From positions 62,001 through 126,000 of the forward strand of contig JADJYH010000010.1 of the NCBI GenBank assembly GCA_016719855.1: DNA of 64,000 nt, given 5' to 3'. The notes below the pieces were generated by a model. That model did not search any database, was not told where the DNA came from, and saw nothing but the letters and a program-made list of their open reading frames with translations. The DNA comes from Saprospiraceae bacterium. GTDB taxonomy: Bacteria; Bacteroidota; Bacteroidia; Chitinophagales; Saprospiraceae. Made by a program: the position numbers and the translations under genes. Positions 32,377 to 42,464 of this stretch are shown here, piece after piece (position 1 is the stretch's first letter; each line of letters opens with the position of its first letter).

Positions 32377-32439
32377 ATTCACCGAATTAAGCCGAATACG
32401 GTGAATTCATTCACGGAATTTAGCTTAATTCGGTGAATT
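32377..32439. repeat. 63-bp direct repeat, right copy
   Basis: Same orientation as 31081-31143 with a single mismatch (CACGG instead of CACCG). From here to 33079 no gene is supported. The stretch holds short AACCTCCTAAAC-type iterations near 32565-32605 and then becomes AT-rich. Confidence 0.85.
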
Positions 32440-33079
32440 GGAGGTTTAAGTTTAAGGTTTAGGATGCATCAGGTACTAAACCCCAACCCCCCCGTGTTTT
32501 TTGTCATTCTCAAAGAGAACCTGCAACGTCACGAGGGATGTCACGCCGGACGGTACACAAGTCCTAAACCTCCTAAACCCGCTAAACCTCCTAAACCTCT
32601 GCCGCTCCCCGCCATTTACCTACCGTTCCCCGCTCGACACTGCACATCAAAAATACCTTCAAAATACTTTCAAAAAAGTTTCTTTAATCCCTGCGGATTA
32701 CTTTAGATTTAGCGCACCAAACAGCCACAAAGACTGGCTCCGACAACCAAATAATAATCCTGAAAATGACAAGTGACAAGCGATTTTGCTTACCTGTTGT
32801 TTTTCCATACAAAGAAGTAAGGCTGGTTTTGACTGTTTGGTGCTGCAAGGGCAGGGCGTTGGCAATAATGCCCTTTTCTGACACTTGGGGCATTTTGTCG
32901 CGCCTATTGCTCCGAATTTGGGGAAATTGGCGCAACTGGGTTGCGCCAATAAACAAGTTAGCAGACATAATTGAAAGCGACGGCAACCAAACAACGACTG
33001 AAAACAGAAAGAGGAAAAAAATCGCTGACTTCTGTGTACTGCAAACTACTAAACACAGATAATTTAATTCAAACTAAAT

Positions 33080-33826
33080 ATGGACAAAAGCAGTACAAAT
33101 TCATCAAATCAAAAGGTAATTACTATCCTAAAATGGATTTTTTCAATCTTAATAGCACTTTTTGGCACTTGGAGCTTTAGCAAGTAAATCGTTTCTTTCA
33201 TCATTGATATTACTTTTAGTAGCTTCTCTCTATTCCACCATTAACTGAATTTTGGAGAAACAAACTTCCTTTCTTAAAAAACAGAATTGCGAAAATTGCA
33301 ATTGTAATTGTTCTGTTTATTGTTGGAATGGTTGTAAGCAACGACATAGATAAAACGACTTCGACCAGCAAACAAAAAGAAGAAAATAAAACTGAACAAA
33401 CAGTAACAAAATCGGAAGAGAATGACAAAAATGAGGTAACTGAAGAAGTTGAAACCATTCTAACAATCAAATACGAAATTTTACACAAAAACGACTATAC
33501 GCTACGACAAAGCACTAAGTTATTTCGTTCTGATTGACGAAGTCGATTTATCAAACGTCATTCTTGATAACAAAAAAGCTCTTGATTTAATGTACAAAAG
33601 TCATTACGGAGCAAACACTTTAGGACGAATTTTAAATAAAAGCGAGTTGGCTCAACTTGAAAGACATTGTATCGCATCTTTTAGCGGAGAACTTGAAACC
33701 GATATGTATCTGAACACGCTTTACTTTTTTGCATCTGCGTCTAAAAACAGTCCGAAGGTCGGAAAATATGTAGAAATAAACGAATACAAACCAGTTGTCC
33801 CAAGTCTACCACAGCCCAACTTGTGA
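33080..33826 (+). pseudogene. Decayed membrane-protein gene
   Basis: Consecutive segments in different frames read as one protein: MDKSSTNSSNQKVITILKW at 33080, then SFLSSLILLLVASL (frame change near 33180), PPLTEFWRNKLPFLKNRI and IVIVLFIVGMVVSNDID (change near 33235), a Lys/Glu-rich linker, and finally YFVLIDEVDLSNVILDNKK to 33826 (change near 33500). At least three frame changes are needed. Two or three membrane helices and a soluble C-terminal part are evident. The family is not recognised. Strong AT richness matches the neighbouring nuclease gene and contrasts with the rest of the window, suggesting transfer. Some shifts could be sequencing errors. Confidence 0.55.
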
Positions 33827-33927
33827 TATCCCAAAAGAAATCTTGAAGATGTGTCAAATCTTTTCACTTTATAATCCAAAGCATGCAATGCGTCAATTAG
33901 GTTTTGGTATCATTAAGAAAAAATAAA

Positions 33928-34590
33928 ATGAAAGATTGGGAAATATACGAACGACAAATTTTCGATAAATTGAATGAAGAGTTTCCCGATGCGGAAATTT
34001 CAAAGAATCAGAAAATTATAGGAAAATTTAGCAAAATAAATAGACAAATTGACATTTTAGTTATTTCTAAATCTATCGGGCATGAAATAAAAGTCGTGAT
34101 TGATTGCAAGAAGTTTAGCAAGGTGGTAGATATAAAAACTGTGGAATCTTTTATAGGAATGTTGGATGATGTTGGTGCCCACGTTGGGATAATTATTACG
34201 AATGAAGGATTTACCAAAAGTGCAAAAAACAGAGTCACTGGCTATACGAAAGATGTTAAACTTAAAGTGGTTGAATTCTCTAAATTAGATGAATTTCATT
34301 TTATTTGGGACTATTGCGAGGCATGTTCAAATATAGAAAGACCAATACATGGAGAGATTTCTTGGGATAAAAACGAAATTATAATCGATAATAAACGAAA
34401 AGTGTCAATCATAAGAGGAAGTTGTGATTATTGTGGAACTGTTCACTACAAATGTGTGAAATGTGGTGTATTCATAGAAAGAGAAGAAATGAATTACATG
34501 GAATGTGGCTGTGGAAATCAATTTGAATTAAAGGAAGTATATATCGGTAGTGGAATGACAGAAGACTCTATTACAATTAAGAAAAAATAA
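33928..34590 (+). CDS. Mrr-like restriction endonuclease-fold protein with C-terminal zinc ribbon
   Basis: 220 residues. The N-terminal domain has the PD-(D/E)xK arrangement of Mrr-type nucleases: NRQIDILVIS supplies the Asp, followed by VVIDCKKF (DxK). Then come the helix SFIGMLDDVGAH and GIIITNEGFTKSAKN, as in Mrr_cat domains. The C-terminal part carries CDYCG, CVKCG and ECGCG, i.e. paired Cys knuckles of a zinc ribbon. It probably cleaves or senses DNA; the target is unknown. No methylase or other restriction partner is adjacent. ATG at 33928 is preferred to the in-frame TTG at 33904. AT-rich codon use suggests acquisition. Confidence 0.75.
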   Translation: MKDWEIYERQIFDKLNEEFPDAEISKNQKIIGKFSKINRQIDILVISKSIGHEIKVVIDCKKFSKVVDIKTVESFIGMLDDVGAHVGIIITNEGFTKSAKNRVTGYTKDVKLKVVEFSKLDEFHFIWDYCEACSNIERPIHGEISWDKNEIIIDNKRKVSIIRGSCDYCGTVHYKCVKCGVFIEREEMNYMECGCGNQFELKEVYIGSGMTEDSITIKKK

Positions 34591-35107
34591 AACGACACCT
34601 AAAAAGTATGGTTGTCAAGTGCGGCTATGCGCCGCACCTGTTACTCAAGCCCCCCCAAATCAGTTATTTCAAGTGTTGAGTGAAGCGGCATTTGAAACGA
34701 GCTTAAAAGGTTTTTCTAAACACAACAAACTGAATACCCATGAATTACAACAACACCTTACCACCCATCCTACCCTCCGGGATACCCTGAAACAACGAAA
34801 ACTCGCCAAATCGTCCCATCTAAGCAACGGAAACCCGAATCTCAGTGGCTCGAATCCCTGTCTAAGCAACTCGGAACCCGTCTAGATGTTTATGCAAGAC
34901 ATCGCCCCACATGAATCGAACTTTTTAAAGTGACAAAGAAGAATCAAGTTGTGACTCCCCGTTCCAAAGGAACGGCATCTGTGGTTACAACGTCGGGGAG
35001 GTCTGAACCTCCCCGACGTTAAATCGGGGAGTTATTTTTTTAATCGTTACTAAGCTGAATTTGGTGAAGGCGGCACGCTATTTAAGCTGTGATAGGCAGT
35101 CATGCCC
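34591..35107. other. Intergenic stretch with a possible gene remnant
   Basis: An 88-codon open frame (34619-34885) has no start context, no recognisable domain and a low-complexity Ser/Asn-rich end, so it is not called a gene. The rest holds one CCGTTCC-type palindrome (about 34958) and the perfect hairpin at 34989-35020. Confidence 0.4.
34989..35020. repeat. Perfect 14-bp hairpin
   Basis: AACGTCGGGGAGGT and ACCTCCCCGACGTT pair around CTGA. A partial third arm (TCGGGGAGTT and a T tract) follows. It could terminate transcription of the minus-strand ABC gene on one side, but it resembles the other mobile palindromes. Confidence 0.6.
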
Positions 35108-36886
35108 TCAGTTCAGCGTCCTGGCTATTTTCTCGATGTTCAGTGAGTGGGCCATTGCACTGAATATACGATAATAAGTGCCCTGCTTGTCATATAAATC
35201 ATCATGAAGCCCCTCTTCTACTACGCTGCCATTGTCCATTACGATGATAGTATCGGCATCAATGATTTGAGAGATACTGTGCGAGATAATAATGACGGTA
35301 CGGTCTTTTTTGATGGCTTCTATGCTGGCCTTGATTTGTTCCGTAGCAATGGCGTCGAGGTTGGCCGTCGGTTCATCCAAGAAGATGAGGGGTGGGTTTT
35401 TCAAAAATAGCCGTGCAATGGCAATCCGCTGTTGCTGCCCACCGGACAATAAATGAGCGTAAGATTCATAGCCTTTTGGCAATTGCACGATCTGGTCGTG
35501 AATGGAAGCCTTTCGGGCTGCCGCTTCTATTTCATCCTGCCCCACGTCAGGCTTGCCATACCTGATGTTTTCGGCGATGGTTCCATTGAAAATATGGTTC
35601 TTTTGGAGCACGAGGCCGATATGGCTTCGCAAGTATGCGGTATCAATCTTCTGCAAATCAATGCCGTCCATCAATATCTCACCGGAAGATGGTTCGTAGA
35701 ACTTGTCCAATAGATTGATCAACGTGCTTTTGCCCGCTCCGCTCAATCCTACCAAGGCAGTAATTTTGTTGGGCTGTATCTTGATGCTCACATTCTTCAA
35801 TGCTTGGGTGCCATTGGGGTAATAGAAATTGACGTTACGCAATTCAAACAAACCAGTGATTTTGTCGGGGATATAATCACCGCTGGGTTCCTGCTCTTTT
35901 TCAGCATTGATGATGTCAAAAAAGCCCTCCGCATTTATCTGCGCATCACTGACCTCATCGTATATGCGATGCAACTGCCGTATCGGTGATGATACGTTGT
36001 TGAACAACAATACATGGAACATTATGGCACCGATGGTCATTTGGCCATTCAAAACAAAATAAGCGGTGAGAATAATGATGATAACGACCCCGTTTTGTTC
36101 TATAAAGTTTTTAATACTGTCGAATAGGAAGCTCAATTTCCGGGTTTGCAGTTGGTTTTCGGTCATATCAAACTGCATGACCTGGTGCTTTTGCGCCTCC
36201 AACGGTTCACGGACAAAAGACTTGATGACCGTGATGGAATCAATAAGCCTGATGATTCCGTTGTTTTTATTTTCCCGGTAAGTCCTCATCCTCCTCCTGA
36301 AACCGCCCAATTTGGTGGCCTGTAGCTGGCTGATATAAAAATACACGGGCAATATGGCCAGCCCCACCAATCCCACATAAAAGTTGGCATTGAACATGAA
36401 AATCAAGGCCACTAATGAATTGCCAAATAATGGCATTATGTCAATAAAGAAATTTTGCACCAACCGGGTCAAACTACTGATGCCCAAATCTATCCGGGTC
36501 TGCAATTTTCCACTTTCGTTTTCCGGGGAGGTGTAAAAAGCCATACGGTACGAAAGTATTTTCTCAACAATGGTCTGCGACAAATCCCTCGAAATGAATA
36601 TCCTAAGCTTTTCGCCATAGAACTTCTGGCCGAACTGCACGATGGAGTATACCAGCTCTTTGCCAACCAGCACCAAACTAATGAACACCAACAGTTCCGT
36701 CCCGTCTTTCAATGTTTTATGCGCCACCAACAATTCGTTGATGTGGTCAACTGTATAGCGCAAAATCCAGGCATTTACCTGTGCTGCAAAGGAACCGACT
36801 GCCGTAAGTGCCAAGGTAGCAATGAGCAAGCTGCGATAGGGCTTCACAAACGGATAAATATGGCGGAACAAAACAGAAATGGTCAT
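35108..36886 (-). CDS. ABC exporter half-transporter (MsbA-like, fused permease and ATPase)
   Basis: 592 residues, a normal length for a type IV ABC exporter. The N-terminal membrane domain (about 1-320) has helices such as SLLIATLALTAVGSF and IIIILTAYFVLNGQM. The ATPase domain contains Walker A GLSGAGKST (residue 380), Q-loop GLVLQKNH, signature LLSGGQQQRIAIA (about 480), Walker B PLIFLDEPT and H-loop IIISHSIS. It exports an unknown substrate, possibly lipid or peptide, as a homodimer or with a partner not seen here. It is transcribed alone. Confidence 0.9.
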   Translation of the reverse strand: MTISVLFRHIYPFVKPYRSLLIATLALTAVGSFAAQVNAWILRYTVDHINELLVAHKTLKDGTELLVFISLVLVGKELVYSIVQFGQKFYGEKLRIFISRDLSQTIVEKILSYRMAFYTSPENESGKLQTRIDLGISSLTRLVQNFFIDIMPLFGNSLVALIFMFNANFYVGLVGLAILPVYFYISQLQATKLGGFRRRMRTYRENKNNGIIRLIDSITVIKSFVREPLEAQKHQVMQFDMTENQLQTRKLSFLFDSIKNFIEQNGVVIIIILTAYFVLNGQMTIGAIMFHVLLFNNVSSPIRQLHRIYDEVSDAQINAEGFFDIINAEKEQEPSGDYIPDKITGLFELRNVNFYYPNGTQALKNVSIKIQPNKITALVGLSGAGKSTLINLLDKFYEPSSGEILMDGIDLQKIDTAYLRSHIGLVLQKNHIFNGTIAENIRYGKPDVGQDEIEAAARKASIHDQIVQLPKGYESYAHLLSGGQQQRIAIARLFLKNPPLIFLDEPTANLDAIATEQIKASIEAIKKDRTVIIISHSISQIIDADTIIVMDNGSVVEEGLHDDLYDKQGTYYRIFSAMAHSLNIEKIARTLN

Positions 36887-37099
36887 TATTGCAGTAGCTT
36901 AGGATTTCGTTGGCTTATGTCCGGTTAGCGTTAAAGCAAGGAGTTTGGGGTCTGCGTTGGCCACCTCTCCCCCGACGAGCCGCCGGAGGCGGCGAGGAGG
37001 GGCAGCAGTTTATTATTTGTGATTTCAAAACCTATTAGCGTCGAGTATAACTCGTTTTTGGTGACTTCGGAAAACTACAAACGTAGGCAATTTTCACCC

Positions 37100-39571
37100 T
37101 CACCGCAACGTCCTCCAAAACAACTCCCAAATCCTCCGATACTCGTCCGTCCAACTGCTCGGCTCCACGAAGCCGTGGTCTTCCATCGGGAACACCGCCA
37201 GTTCCCAGTTCTCCTTTTTCAACTCGATGAGTCGCTGCGAGAGCCGCACCACGTCCTGGAACTGCACGTTTGTGTCCGTCATGCCGTGCAGCATGAGCAG
37301 GTTGCCCTGCGTGAAGCCCTCGGCATGGTAAATAGGCGAACTGCGGCGGAAGGCGATGCTGTCTTCCAGTGGGGTGTTCAGGATGTTGGAGGTGTAACCG
37401 TGGTTGTAGTGCGCCCAGTCCGTCACCGAGCGCAGGGCAGCACCGCTGCGGAAGGTGCCGGGTGCCGTGAACATCGCCATCAGCGTGATAAAGCCGCCAT
37501 AACTGCCGCCGTAGATGCCGATGCGCCCTGGGTCAATGCCGTGCTGCTCGGCGAGGTAGTGAGCACCGTCCACTTGGTCGCTGAGATCCTTGCCGCCCAT
37601 GTAGCGGTAGATGCCCGTGCGCCAGTCCCGCCCGTAGCCTTGGCTGCCCCGGTAGTCAATGTCCAGCACCGTGAAGCCGTTGTCGGCGAGGAAGTTATGG
37701 AATAGGAACTCCCGAAAATAGGTGCTCCACCAACGGTGAACGTTCTGGAGGTAGCCCGCCCCATGCACGAAGACGACTGCTGCTCCGTTGCGCCGACTGC
37801 CCGCCGGGCGGTAAAGTCGGGCGGGTACGTCCATGCCGTCGCTGGCCTTGAACCAGACCAGTTCCGGCTCCCGCCACGGGTATTTGTCGAAGTCGGAAGT
37901 CGTTGATTTTGTCACCTGCATGGGCTTGCTGCCGGGTTTGTTTTCCTGGAGGTAAAGTTCCCACGGCTTGTTGCTGTACGAGTAGCGAATGGCCAGCCAG
38001 CGCTCGTCGGGCGAGAGGCTGACCTCGTGGTTGCCGGGCAGGGTGGTGAGCCGCTCCATCGTGCCGCCTGCTACGGGCATCCGGTAGAACTGCCGCTCGA
38101 AGGGCGTCTCCTTGTTGGAAGTGAGGTAAAAAACTGCTTGTCCCTCGACAGTTCGGCATCAACGATTTCGAATTTGCCGCTGGTCAGCGCCCGTTTTTCG
38201 CCCGTGGTCACGTTCACGGCGTACAAGTGCGAGTAGCCGCTTTCCTCCGATTGGAACCAAACGGTAGCGTTGTCGAGCCAGCCGAGGTTGCCCATTGCGC
38301 CAGTCCAACCGCCCACGCCGGGGCCGCCAATCCATGCCTCGTCGTGCTGGTGGTCGAGCTGCTTGAGGCCGCCCGTGGGCAGGTCGAGGAGCATCAGCCA
38401 GCGGTCTTTGTTGTCGTGCGAAAGCACCACGACCACGGCTTTGCCATCTTCGGAGAACACGGGTTCGAGCACGTTCACCGGTCTCGGATTTTTGGACAGT
38501 GGTTCCCAAGCCGTCGTGTCACGGTGGTAGTCCTGGAGGAACAGCGGCTTTTGGCGAATGCCCTCCAAGTCCTTTGTTTCCACATAATAAACCGTGTCCC
38601 GCACCCGGTCCCAGATGCCAAGCGTGGTCTCGTCCTGTGCTCCACCGACCTTAGGTCGTGACTTGAGCGTTTCCACCTTGCCCGACTCTGTGACGTAGCT
38701 CGGCACGTCGGTCTGTTCAGGCATTACTTCCGCCGTCACATTGAAGGTGACATAGCGCAAATCAGGGCTTTCAACAACGCTGCTGAGGTTTTTTTCACCA
38801 TAAAAAAGTGGCTTTGGGCGCTTGGGCTGCAAAGCTTCCCGCTGCCGTTTCTGGGCATCCCGGTCTGCCTTTCGCTCGGCCAGTACGTCGAAGAGGTCGA
38901 GTTGGTCGTCTTCGAGCCATTGGGTTTCTGGGCTTTTCTTCTTGTCCTTCCTATCAGCGCCTTTCCTGAAATCGGTGATTTGGGCGGTGGTGCCTACGCC
39001 AATGTCCCAGGCGTAGAGGTTCTTGTCCTTTGCGTACAGCACCTTTTTTTCATCGCCGGAGAATCGGGGCGAGCCTTCAAATTCGAGGGTGTTCGTAATC
39101 TGGAGCAATGCTGATTTACGATTTACGATTGACGATTTACGACTTGCCCCCGTGGGGTTGGGGGCTTCTACTGCAAGTTCGAGGAGGAACAGGTCGCCGT
39201 TTTTGGAGAAGACCTTCTTCGTGTAATCACGGTTGTAGCTGCCCCGGCTGGTCATGGCCTTCAGTTCGTCGGTGGTGAGCTTTTCGGGCTTGCCCGGCCA
39301 GTACGCGCCAGGCTTGGGGATTGGGTGGGAAATAGTGGTTTTCCAAGTGCTGCGCAACGTGTCAGCGTCGGGGTTCCAGGTGAAAAAAATAGTGCGGCTG
39401 TCGTCGCTCCACGAGATGTTCTCCGGCAAAGCGCCAACAAATGCCTCGCCTTGCATGATTTGCTCGATAGAAAGCGGAGAGAGGTTGACAGGAGCGTTTT
39501 GGGCGGCTATTTTTCCGAAGGAGAAAAACAGCAGGCAAAAAAGTGGATGGAAGTTGAGAAGTTAACAGCAC
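37100..39571 (-). CDS. S9-family prolyl oligopeptidase (DPP IV-like), frameshifted
   Basis: The N-terminal part (open 39456 to 38071) is the beta-propeller region (ISWSDDSRTIFFTWNPD, FSGDEKKVLYAKDKNLYAW). The C-terminal part (38080 to 37100) is the alpha/beta-hydrolase with catalytic Ser in YGGSYGGF, Asp in HGMTDTNV and His in MEDHGF. The two join if one A is added to the A6 run at 38128-38133, which restores FFYLTSNKETPFERQF. Upstream of the first ATG in frame (39456), coding continues as SPLSIEQIMQGE and a signal-like LFCLLFFSFGKIAAQ without a start. A GTG at 39571 in another frame would need one more correction. Expected to be an exported peptidase acting on short peptides. Confidence 0.8.
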
Positions 39572-39782
39572 TATAGATTTGGAATTGAGATATTGATGTT
39601 ATTGGGAAAACTATCAATCCCCGTGGTATACTTCAAATGGTCGATTCAGGCCACAAATTACGGGCTTGTTTTTTTTATACCCGAAAAGAATATTTGACAC
39701 GAATATTAGCCCGAATTACTTTTGTTTTGGGCTAAAGCACCCGTCTATTCCCAGAGAAAACTACACAAAACCTAGGCAACCA

Positions 39783-40766
39783 ATGAAAACTTACTCCCTC
39801 CAAGAGTACTTCTACTACACCCGTTTGGAACGCAATGCAGGCATCATGCTCTGCGTACTTTGTGGTGTGGTGTACGCCCTTCCGCTTTTTTATCCCTTGT
39901 TTTCACCGCCTGCTGGCAAAACAGATTTCTCGGAGGCGCAGCGTATGGCCGCAGCTTTTACGCACAGCTCATCCCCTGGGGAAGCTGAAACGCCCTACGT
40001 TGCTTTCCGGGGCCGTGAAAACACCAGTCCACGGCAGCAAGTGGAGACTTTCGCCTTCGACCCAAACACCGCCTCGAAGGACGACCTGATGCGCCTCGGC
40101 CTCTCCTCCCGCACGGCTCAAACCATCCTCAACTACCGCGCAAAGGGCGGTCATTTTTACAAAAAGGAAGACCTGAAACGCATGTACACCATCCGCCCGG
40201 AGGATTACGAGCGGCTAGAGGCGTACGTGCAGATTCCGCCACGACAGGGCAATGGCAGGTATGAGGATTTTTCAAAGAAGGCTGACAATCAAGGAGCTGT
40301 GGCGGCGACAAGCTTCGAGGAAAAACCATTTGCTGCGCAAAATTTCACCAAGAAAACGGCCACAGCCACCGTGGACATCAATGCCGCCACTGCCGAGGAA
40401 TCGCAACAAAGCAGGGGCATCGGGCCGGGGTGGGCCAAGCGAATCGTCAACTTCCGGGAGAAGCTCGGCGGTTTTACTTCGTCAGTCCAGGTGGCCGAAA
40501 CTTACGGTTTACCAGACAGCGTTTTTCAGAAAATGCTGCCGCAAATGCAGGCCAATACGGCTGTTTTTCGCAAAATAAAACTGAACGCAGCCACGCTAGA
40601 TGAGTTGAAGGCGCACCCGTATCTGAGCAGTTTTCAGGCCACGATATTGTTTAATTACAGAAACCAGCACGGAAGTTACACCGACTTTGCCAGTGTGAAA
40701 AAAGTGAAGGCGGGCTTCACGGACGATGATTGGCGGCGTTTGGAGCCGTATTTTTCGTTTGATTAA
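39783..40766 (+). CDS. Helix-hairpin-helix protein with N-terminal membrane anchor
   Basis: 327 residues. One membrane helix (IMLCVLCGVVYALPLFYPLF) near the N-terminus, a linker, then repeated ComEA-like helix-hairpin-helix units: DPNTASKDDLMRLGL, DINAATAEESQQSRGIGPGWAKRI and KLNAATLDELKAHPYLS. HhH units bind DNA or act as protein adaptors. In Bacteroidota such proteins are common and usually annotated as ComEA-like. A DNA-uptake role is possible but not shown. ATG at 39783 follows a start-free upstream extension. Its stop codon overlaps that of the convergent trpA by four bases. Confidence 0.8.
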   Translation: MKTYSLQEYFYYTRLERNAGIMLCVLCGVVYALPLFYPLFSPPAGKTDFSEAQRMAAAFTHSSSPGEAETPYVAFRGRENTSPRQQVETFAFDPNTASKDDLMRLGLSSRTAQTILNYRAKGGHFYKKEDLKRMYTIRPEDYERLEAYVQIPPRQGNGRYEDFSKKADNQGAVAATSFEEKPFAAQNFTKKTATATVDINAATAEESQQSRGIGPGWAKRIVNFREKLGGFTSSVQVAETYGLPDSVFQKMLPQMQANTAVFRKIKLNAATLDELKAHPYLSSFQATILFNYRNQHGSYTDFASVKKVKAGFTDDDWRRLEPYFSFD

Positions 40767-41549
40767 ACAGCGGACAAACCTTTGATTTTAGTGACAAACT
40801 CCCCCGCCGACATCCCCGCCTCCTGCGCTCGAATGAACGCACTGCCCACCACGCCGCCGTTCAAATGCTGGCAAACTATTTCGAACGCCACCCGGTCTGA
40901 AATGCCGAACCCGACCAGCACGGGGTTTTTCAGGCCCAACTTCGCAATGCGCTGAAAATAAGCCACTTGCGCCTCACCAAAGCCGCCCGCCTCGCCCGTC
41001 GTACTGGCCGTGCTCACGGCGTAAAGGAAGCCCCGGCTTGCCCCATCCAACTCCCGGATGCGCTCGTCGCTGGTCTGCGGCGTGACGAGGAAGATGGGAC
41101 AGAGGTCGTGTTTTTCAAAAAACGGGCGGTAATTTTTTTCAAAAAAAGCCAGTGGCAGGTCGGGCAAAATGACCCCGTCCACGCCCACTTCGGCGCATTT
41201 TTCACAGAACCGCTCCACGCCGAACTGCAGCACGGGGTTCAGATAGCCCATCAGCACCAAAGGCAACCACCAGCGGCATCTGTGACTCTGAGCGGATGCC
41301 CTCCAATTGCCCGAACAGCTTCTCCAGCGACATCCCATTTTCCAGTGCCGCATGGCTGCTCGCCTGAATGGTCGGCCCATCGGCCAGCGGGTCGCTGAAC
41401 GGGATGCCCACCTCCACGAGGTCGGCCCCGGCGGTGGCGAGGTCGAGGATGGTCTGGCGGGTGCCGTCGGGTGTGGGGTAGCCAGCGGTGAAATAAACCG
41501 ACAAGATATTGCGGTTTTTATGCTGGAAAAATTGTTCTAAGCGGTTCAT
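40763..41549 (-). CDS. trpA: Tryptophan synthase alpha subunit (frameshifted)
   Basis: TrpA cleaves indole-3-glycerol phosphate to indole and glyceraldehyde 3-phosphate. The N-terminal part (41549-41202) holds NILSVYFTAGYPTPD and the catalytic region LVEVGIPFSDPLADGP (Glu and Asp). The remainder (to 40763) holds LMGYLNPVLQFG, GVDGVILPDLP, FLVTPQTSDERI, GFLYAVSTASTTG and LVGFGIS. The frame changes at 41259-41261, where removing one A restores MPLVVALVLMGYLNP. Last gene of the trp cluster, separated from trpB by three other genes. Confidence 0.88.
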
Positions 41550-41573
41550 TATGAAGCTTTTGCGAAAATGGCG

Positions 41574-41948
41574 TTAGACTTGAATCCCACCACCCATGAG
41601 CCTTTCTACCTCATCTTTCAGCTTGTTGCACTTGGGCAAATAATAAAAATAGGAGGCAGTCAAACCCAATAGGATTCCAATGAGGAAGAAATAGGGGATA
41701 CGGAAAAAGCGCAAGGTGAAAATCAGTGCAATGGAGAAAATGGCTTGTGCGCCATTGCCAATTGGTGCCCACATCGGTACGACTTCTTGACCGTTCACGG
41801 TCCGTCGGATTTTCACCCGGACGTAATCGTCTTTTTTCACAATCAGCTCGCCCTGCTTCTCATAAACCTGCGTCAGGCCGCCCTTCATCAGGTTCTTGCG
41901 GATTTCATCGAAACTGTACTCAGGTGCGTCAAGTATTGTGTTTGACAT
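41574..41948 (-). CDS. Small membrane protein of unknown function in the trp cluster
   Basis: 124 residues. A soluble N-terminal part with beta-rich GELIVKKDDYVRVKIRR is followed by two hydrophobic segments (AIFSIALIFTLRFF and YFFLIGILLGLTASYFYY) and a short charged tail. No family recognised. It lies 24 nt upstream of trpA and 20 nt after the antitoxin-like gene, on the same strand, so it is probably co-transcribed. Confidence 0.65.
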   Translation of the reverse strand: MSNTILDAPEYSFDEIRKNLMKGGLTQVYEKQGELIVKKDDYVRVKIRRTVNGQEVVPMWAPIGNGAQAIFSIALIFTLRFFRIPYFFLIGILLGLTASYFYYLPKCNKLKDEVERLMGGGIQV

Positions 41949-41968
41949 TGGGGATTGAGTCTATTTTT

Positions 41969-42463
41969 TCAGATAGCCCTGGCAAGTAGTTCCTTCCTAC
42001 TGAGCGTTGGCCCAAGCAGGCTTTTGCTTTTGCGCAGCAGGTCAAGTTCGTTTTTGCTTTGCACACTGAGCCAGAGGGTGGCGGAGATGTCGAAAATTTG
42101 CTCCAGTTTAAGTGCGAATTCCGGGCTGATGCGACGACGGCCCTTGAGCATGGCGCTAAGGTTGGAGTCTTCGATGCCGATGTAGGCGGCAAAGTCTTTT
42201 TTCTTGATTTCGAGGGCTTCGATGCACTCGGAGAGGAGTGAGGGGATGTTGTTGGAAAGTGGCAAAGCCTCATTGCGAAGGTAACTCCCCATGCGAAAAC
42301 GGATGTCCTTCAGTTTAGTATCTGTACGCTCGTCCTTACTCCTATCCTGTGAATGTTGGTGGATGACCCCTAAGAAGGCTTTCCATTCAGGGCTATTTGT
42401 TTCAACAACCCCAGTGCCCGCACCTTGAATGCCGCCTTCATTGACAAATTTTGTTTTTTTCAT
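41969..42463 (-). CDS. HigA-like XRE helix-turn-helix protein (candidate antitoxin)
   Basis: 164 residues. The C-terminal half is a HigA-type helix-turn-helix: LLSECIEALEIKKKDFAAYI, GIEDSNLSAMLKGRRRISPE and FALKLEQIFDISATLW. The N-terminal half is a basic, poorly conserved arm. The gene begins one base after the stop of the acetyltransferase-like gene upstream, a translationally coupled arrangement typical of type II toxin-antitoxin modules. It would repress its own promoter and neutralise the toxin. That function is inferred. Confidence 0.7.
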   Translation of the reverse strand: MKKTKFVNEGGIQGAGTGVVETNSPEWKAFLGVIHQHSQDRSKDERTDTKLKDIRFRMGSYLRNEALPLSNNIPSLLSECIEALEIKKKDFAAYIGIEDSNLSAMLKGRRRISPEFALKLEQIFDISATLWLSVQSKNELDLLRKSKSLLGPTLSRKELLARAI

Positions 42464-42464
42464 T

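Noticed and set aside
32464..32776. Overlapping open frames rich in Pro/Lys
   Set aside because: They translate short AACCTCCTAAAC iterations; coding is unlikely.
34619..34885. 88-residue open frame after the nuclease gene
   Set aside because: No start context, no recognisable domain and a low-complexity end. It is kept only as part of the intergenic description.
37019..37705. Plus-strand 228-residue open frame over the S9 peptidase
   Set aside because: Opposite the catalytic Ser/Asp/His region of a clear S9 enzyme; composition is typical of an antisense shadow.
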